Assembly: GCF_002073975.1 (NCBI RefSeq)
Contig: NZ_CP020384.1
Span: 3,162,001 to 3,226,000, forward strand
Direction of reading: 5' to 3'
DNA: 64,000 nucleotides
Source: Rhodovulum sp. MB263
GTDB taxonomy: Bacteria > Pseudomonadota > Alphaproteobacteria > Rhodobacterales > Rhodobacteraceae
Shown: positions 62,815 through 64,000 of the stretch, one piece after another
Layout of the letters: the number at the start of each line of letters is the position of its first letter
Numbering within the stretch: position 1 is the stretch's first letter
Made by a program: the position numbers and the translations under genes
Notes under the pieces: model-generated
The model's database searches: none
Seen by the model: only the letters and a program-made list of their open reading frames with translations
What the model was told of the DNA's origin: nothing

Positions 62815-63609
62815 CTAGCGGTCCGCCGCCTCGTCCGGATCGGGCAGGATCTCGGCCCGGTAACGGGCCATGATCCGGTCGGCCAGCGGTGCGGGCAACC
62901 GTTCGCCGAGCCAGGCGCCGATAATCAGCGGCAGCGGAAAGGCGATGGTACTTCGCCCGCGCCCGAGCCCGCGCGCGACGATCCGCGCCGCGCGGTCAGG
63001 CGACATAAGCATAGGCGCGGGGCCCTTCTGGCGATCGGTCATCGGCGTGTCCATGAAGCCCGGAATGACGGTCGTGACCCCGACGCCGCTGCCCGCAAGG
63101 CTGCGCCTCAGGGCGGTGGCATAGGCCTGCAACCCCGCCTTGGTGGCGCTGTAGGACAAGAGATCGCCATGCGGCGCGAGCGCGGCCAGCGAGCCGACGA
63201 TGGCGATCCGGCCCCGGCGCCGCGCGCGCATCGCGGGCAGCAGCGCCTGCACCGCATGGATCGTCGCGGTCAGGTTGACGGCAATCACCCGCTCGGCCTG
63301 GGCCGCGGGCTCGATGCCGCCGCGATTGCCGGTCTTCACCCCGGCATTGGCGATCAGCAGATCGACCGGATGCGCCGCATCGAACTCCTGCAGACAGCGG
63401 GTCAGTGCGGCGGTCCCGGTCAGCGGCACGGCGGCGATCTGAACCTCGGCGCCACGCGCGCGGGCGGCCTCGGCGGCCACCGCCAGCCGCCCCGCGTCGC
63501 GCCCCATCAGCAGCATCCGGCGGCCAGGGGCGGCCAGTTCGGCCGCCAGCGCCCGGCCAAGCCCGCCGCTCGCGCCGGTCAGCACCACGGAACGGATCGG
63601 ATCGGTCAT
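62815..63609 (-). CDS. Short-chain dehydrogenase, RkpH-like
   Basis: The 264-residue SDR has VVLTGASGGLGRALAAEL, LIANAGVK, IAIVGSLAALAPHGDLLSYS and the Tyr-x3-Lys pair in YSATKAG. It would reduce a keto group; in the rkp context it is a natural candidate to reduce the amino-ketone made by the oxoamine synthase, as 3-ketosphinganine reductase does in sphingolipid synthesis. It converges on the oxoamine synthase gene (7 bases apart). Its ATG overlaps the stop of the KpsS-like gene, so those two form an operon. Confidence 0.9.
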   Translation of the reverse strand: MTDPIRSVVLTGASGGLGRALAAELAAPGRRMLLMGRDAGRLAVAAEAARARGAEVQIAAVPLTGTAALTRCLQEFDAAHPVDLLIANAGVKTGNRGGIEPAAQAERVIAVNLTATIHAVQALLPAMRARRRGRIAIVGSLAALAPHGDLLSYSATKAGLQAYATALRRSLAGSGVGVTTVIPGFMDTPMTDRQKGPAPMLMSPDRAARIVARGLGRGRSTIAFPLPLIIGAWLGERLPAPLADRIMARYRAEILPDPDEAADR

Positions 63610-64000
63610 TGCGGTCTCTCCCCGGCGATGAAGCGGGCCAGCGCCTGGGCGCCCCGCTGCGCGTCGGGCCCGTCGAAGGCGCCCGGCACATGGTAGTCGT
63701 AGCGCAGAAAGCGGCGGAACCGCGCGGCCTCGGCCGGATCCGGGCGCAGGGGCGCTGCCCAGAACGCATCGAGCCCGTCCGGATCGGTCAGCCCCGGCAG
63801 GTCATAGATGGCGCGGCCCAGCACCTTGACCGGCACCCCGGCAAGCAGCGCCGACAGCCCCACCGTGCTGTTGATGGTGACGATGCCCGCAAGCTTCGGG
63901 TAAAGCGCCTCGACCCGCCCTCCCGTAAAGACCGCGACGCGGTCGCCGATCCCCGCCACCCGGGCCAGCCGCTCGGCACGACGGTCCCAGCGCCGGAGCC
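63606..64000 (-). CDS. KpsS-like capsular polysaccharide protein (5' end beyond window)
   Basis: The 131 visible residues are the C-terminal part of a capsule synthesis protein: IVTINSTVGLSALLAG, PVKVLGRAIYDLPGLTD and LDAFW, all typical of the KpsC/KpsS family that adds the beta-Kdo linker to phospholipid in group 2 capsules. The frame is open to the window edge. Coupling to the SDR by ATGA overlap links lipid synthesis with capsule assembly. KpsC versus KpsS cannot be fully decided from the fragment; the single short C-terminal domain favours KpsS. Confidence 0.85.
   Translation of the reverse strand, partial: LRRWDRRAERLARVAGIGDRVAVFTGGRVEALYPKLAGIVTINSTVGLSALLAGVPVKVLGRAIYDLPGLTDPDGLDAFWAAPLRPDPAEAARFRRFLRYDYHVPGAFDGPDAQRGAQALARFIAGERPQ

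Noticed and set aside
1-64000. CRISPR array
   Set aside because: No series of regularly spaced 20-40-base direct repeats was seen; the only large direct repeat is the 413-bp duplication.

Overview
The window looks like a chromosomal segment of a metabolically versatile alphaproteobacterium, most likely Rhodobacteraceae-like (Paracoccus/Rhodovulum/Rhodobacter relatives). The reasons are high GC in the housekeeping-type operons, a TAXI-type TRAP transporter, MlrC-type and dipeptide-ABC catabolic operons, and a rkp/kps-like capsule-lipid locus. This assignment is inference from gene content; no rRNA or species marker is present.

Layout. 1-14.2 kb is an accessory, decaying island. It holds a small AAA ATPase, two tandem uncharacterised large proteins of visibly lower GC (2.2-5.7 kb, probable paralogues of each other), a serine recombinase, a ParB-fold-like protein, an IS3-family element with a broken transposase, small DNA-binding proteins, a tRNA-Arg(UCU), a 413-bp direct duplication, a tRNA 3'-end scar, a disrupted AAA+ gene and two broken transporter genes (LysE, EamA).

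14.2-24.1 kb is a divergent catabolic locus for a sugar-acid-like substrate. The leftward genes are Fe-alcohol dehydrogenase, DapA/NAL-family aldolase, PdxA-family dehydrogenase and an SDR. The rightward genes are a TAXI receptor, fused TRAP permease, sialidase-like BNR protein, DUF1537 four-carbon-acid kinase and a GntR/FCD regulator. Two similar short palindromes in the divergent promoter region are candidate operators.

24.1-25.4 kb is an IS481-family element whose transposase is broken by short insertions, two of them T-arm-like hairpins, followed by a ~110-bp fragment of the ATPase gene at 0.6 kb. 25.5-38.8 kb is an IclR regulator divergent from a long operon for import and hydrolysis of peptides or amides: M81/MlrC peptidase, dipeptide-type ABC transporter, two M20 hydrolases, gamma-glutamyltransferase and amidase. 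39.3-39.7 kb is an IS3-type transposase relic that also carries hairpin insertions.

40.1-50.6 kb is a siderophore uptake locus: TonB receptor, TetR regulator, two exporter-fold ABC half-transporters, two FecCD permeases, a FepC-like ATPase and a FatB-like binding protein. 51.0-53.3 kb carries a CatB-type acetyltransferase, a YdcZ-type DMT protein and a divergent LysR regulator. 54.5 kb to the end is a capsule-lipid-like cluster resembling rhizobial rkp-1: a 2333-aa type I PKS/FAS (KS-AT-DH-ER-KR-ACP), an alpha-oxoamine synthase, an SDR and a KpsS-like capsule protein running off the end.

The least explained signals are the tandem paralogue pair at 2.2-5.7 kb and a family of small hairpins with a tRNA T-loop-like TTCGAGC loop. 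At three transposase sites the hairpin appears to replace the CAA of a GA-CAA-YGG motif; two of these encode the catalytic Asp-Asn-Gly of a DDE enzyme.
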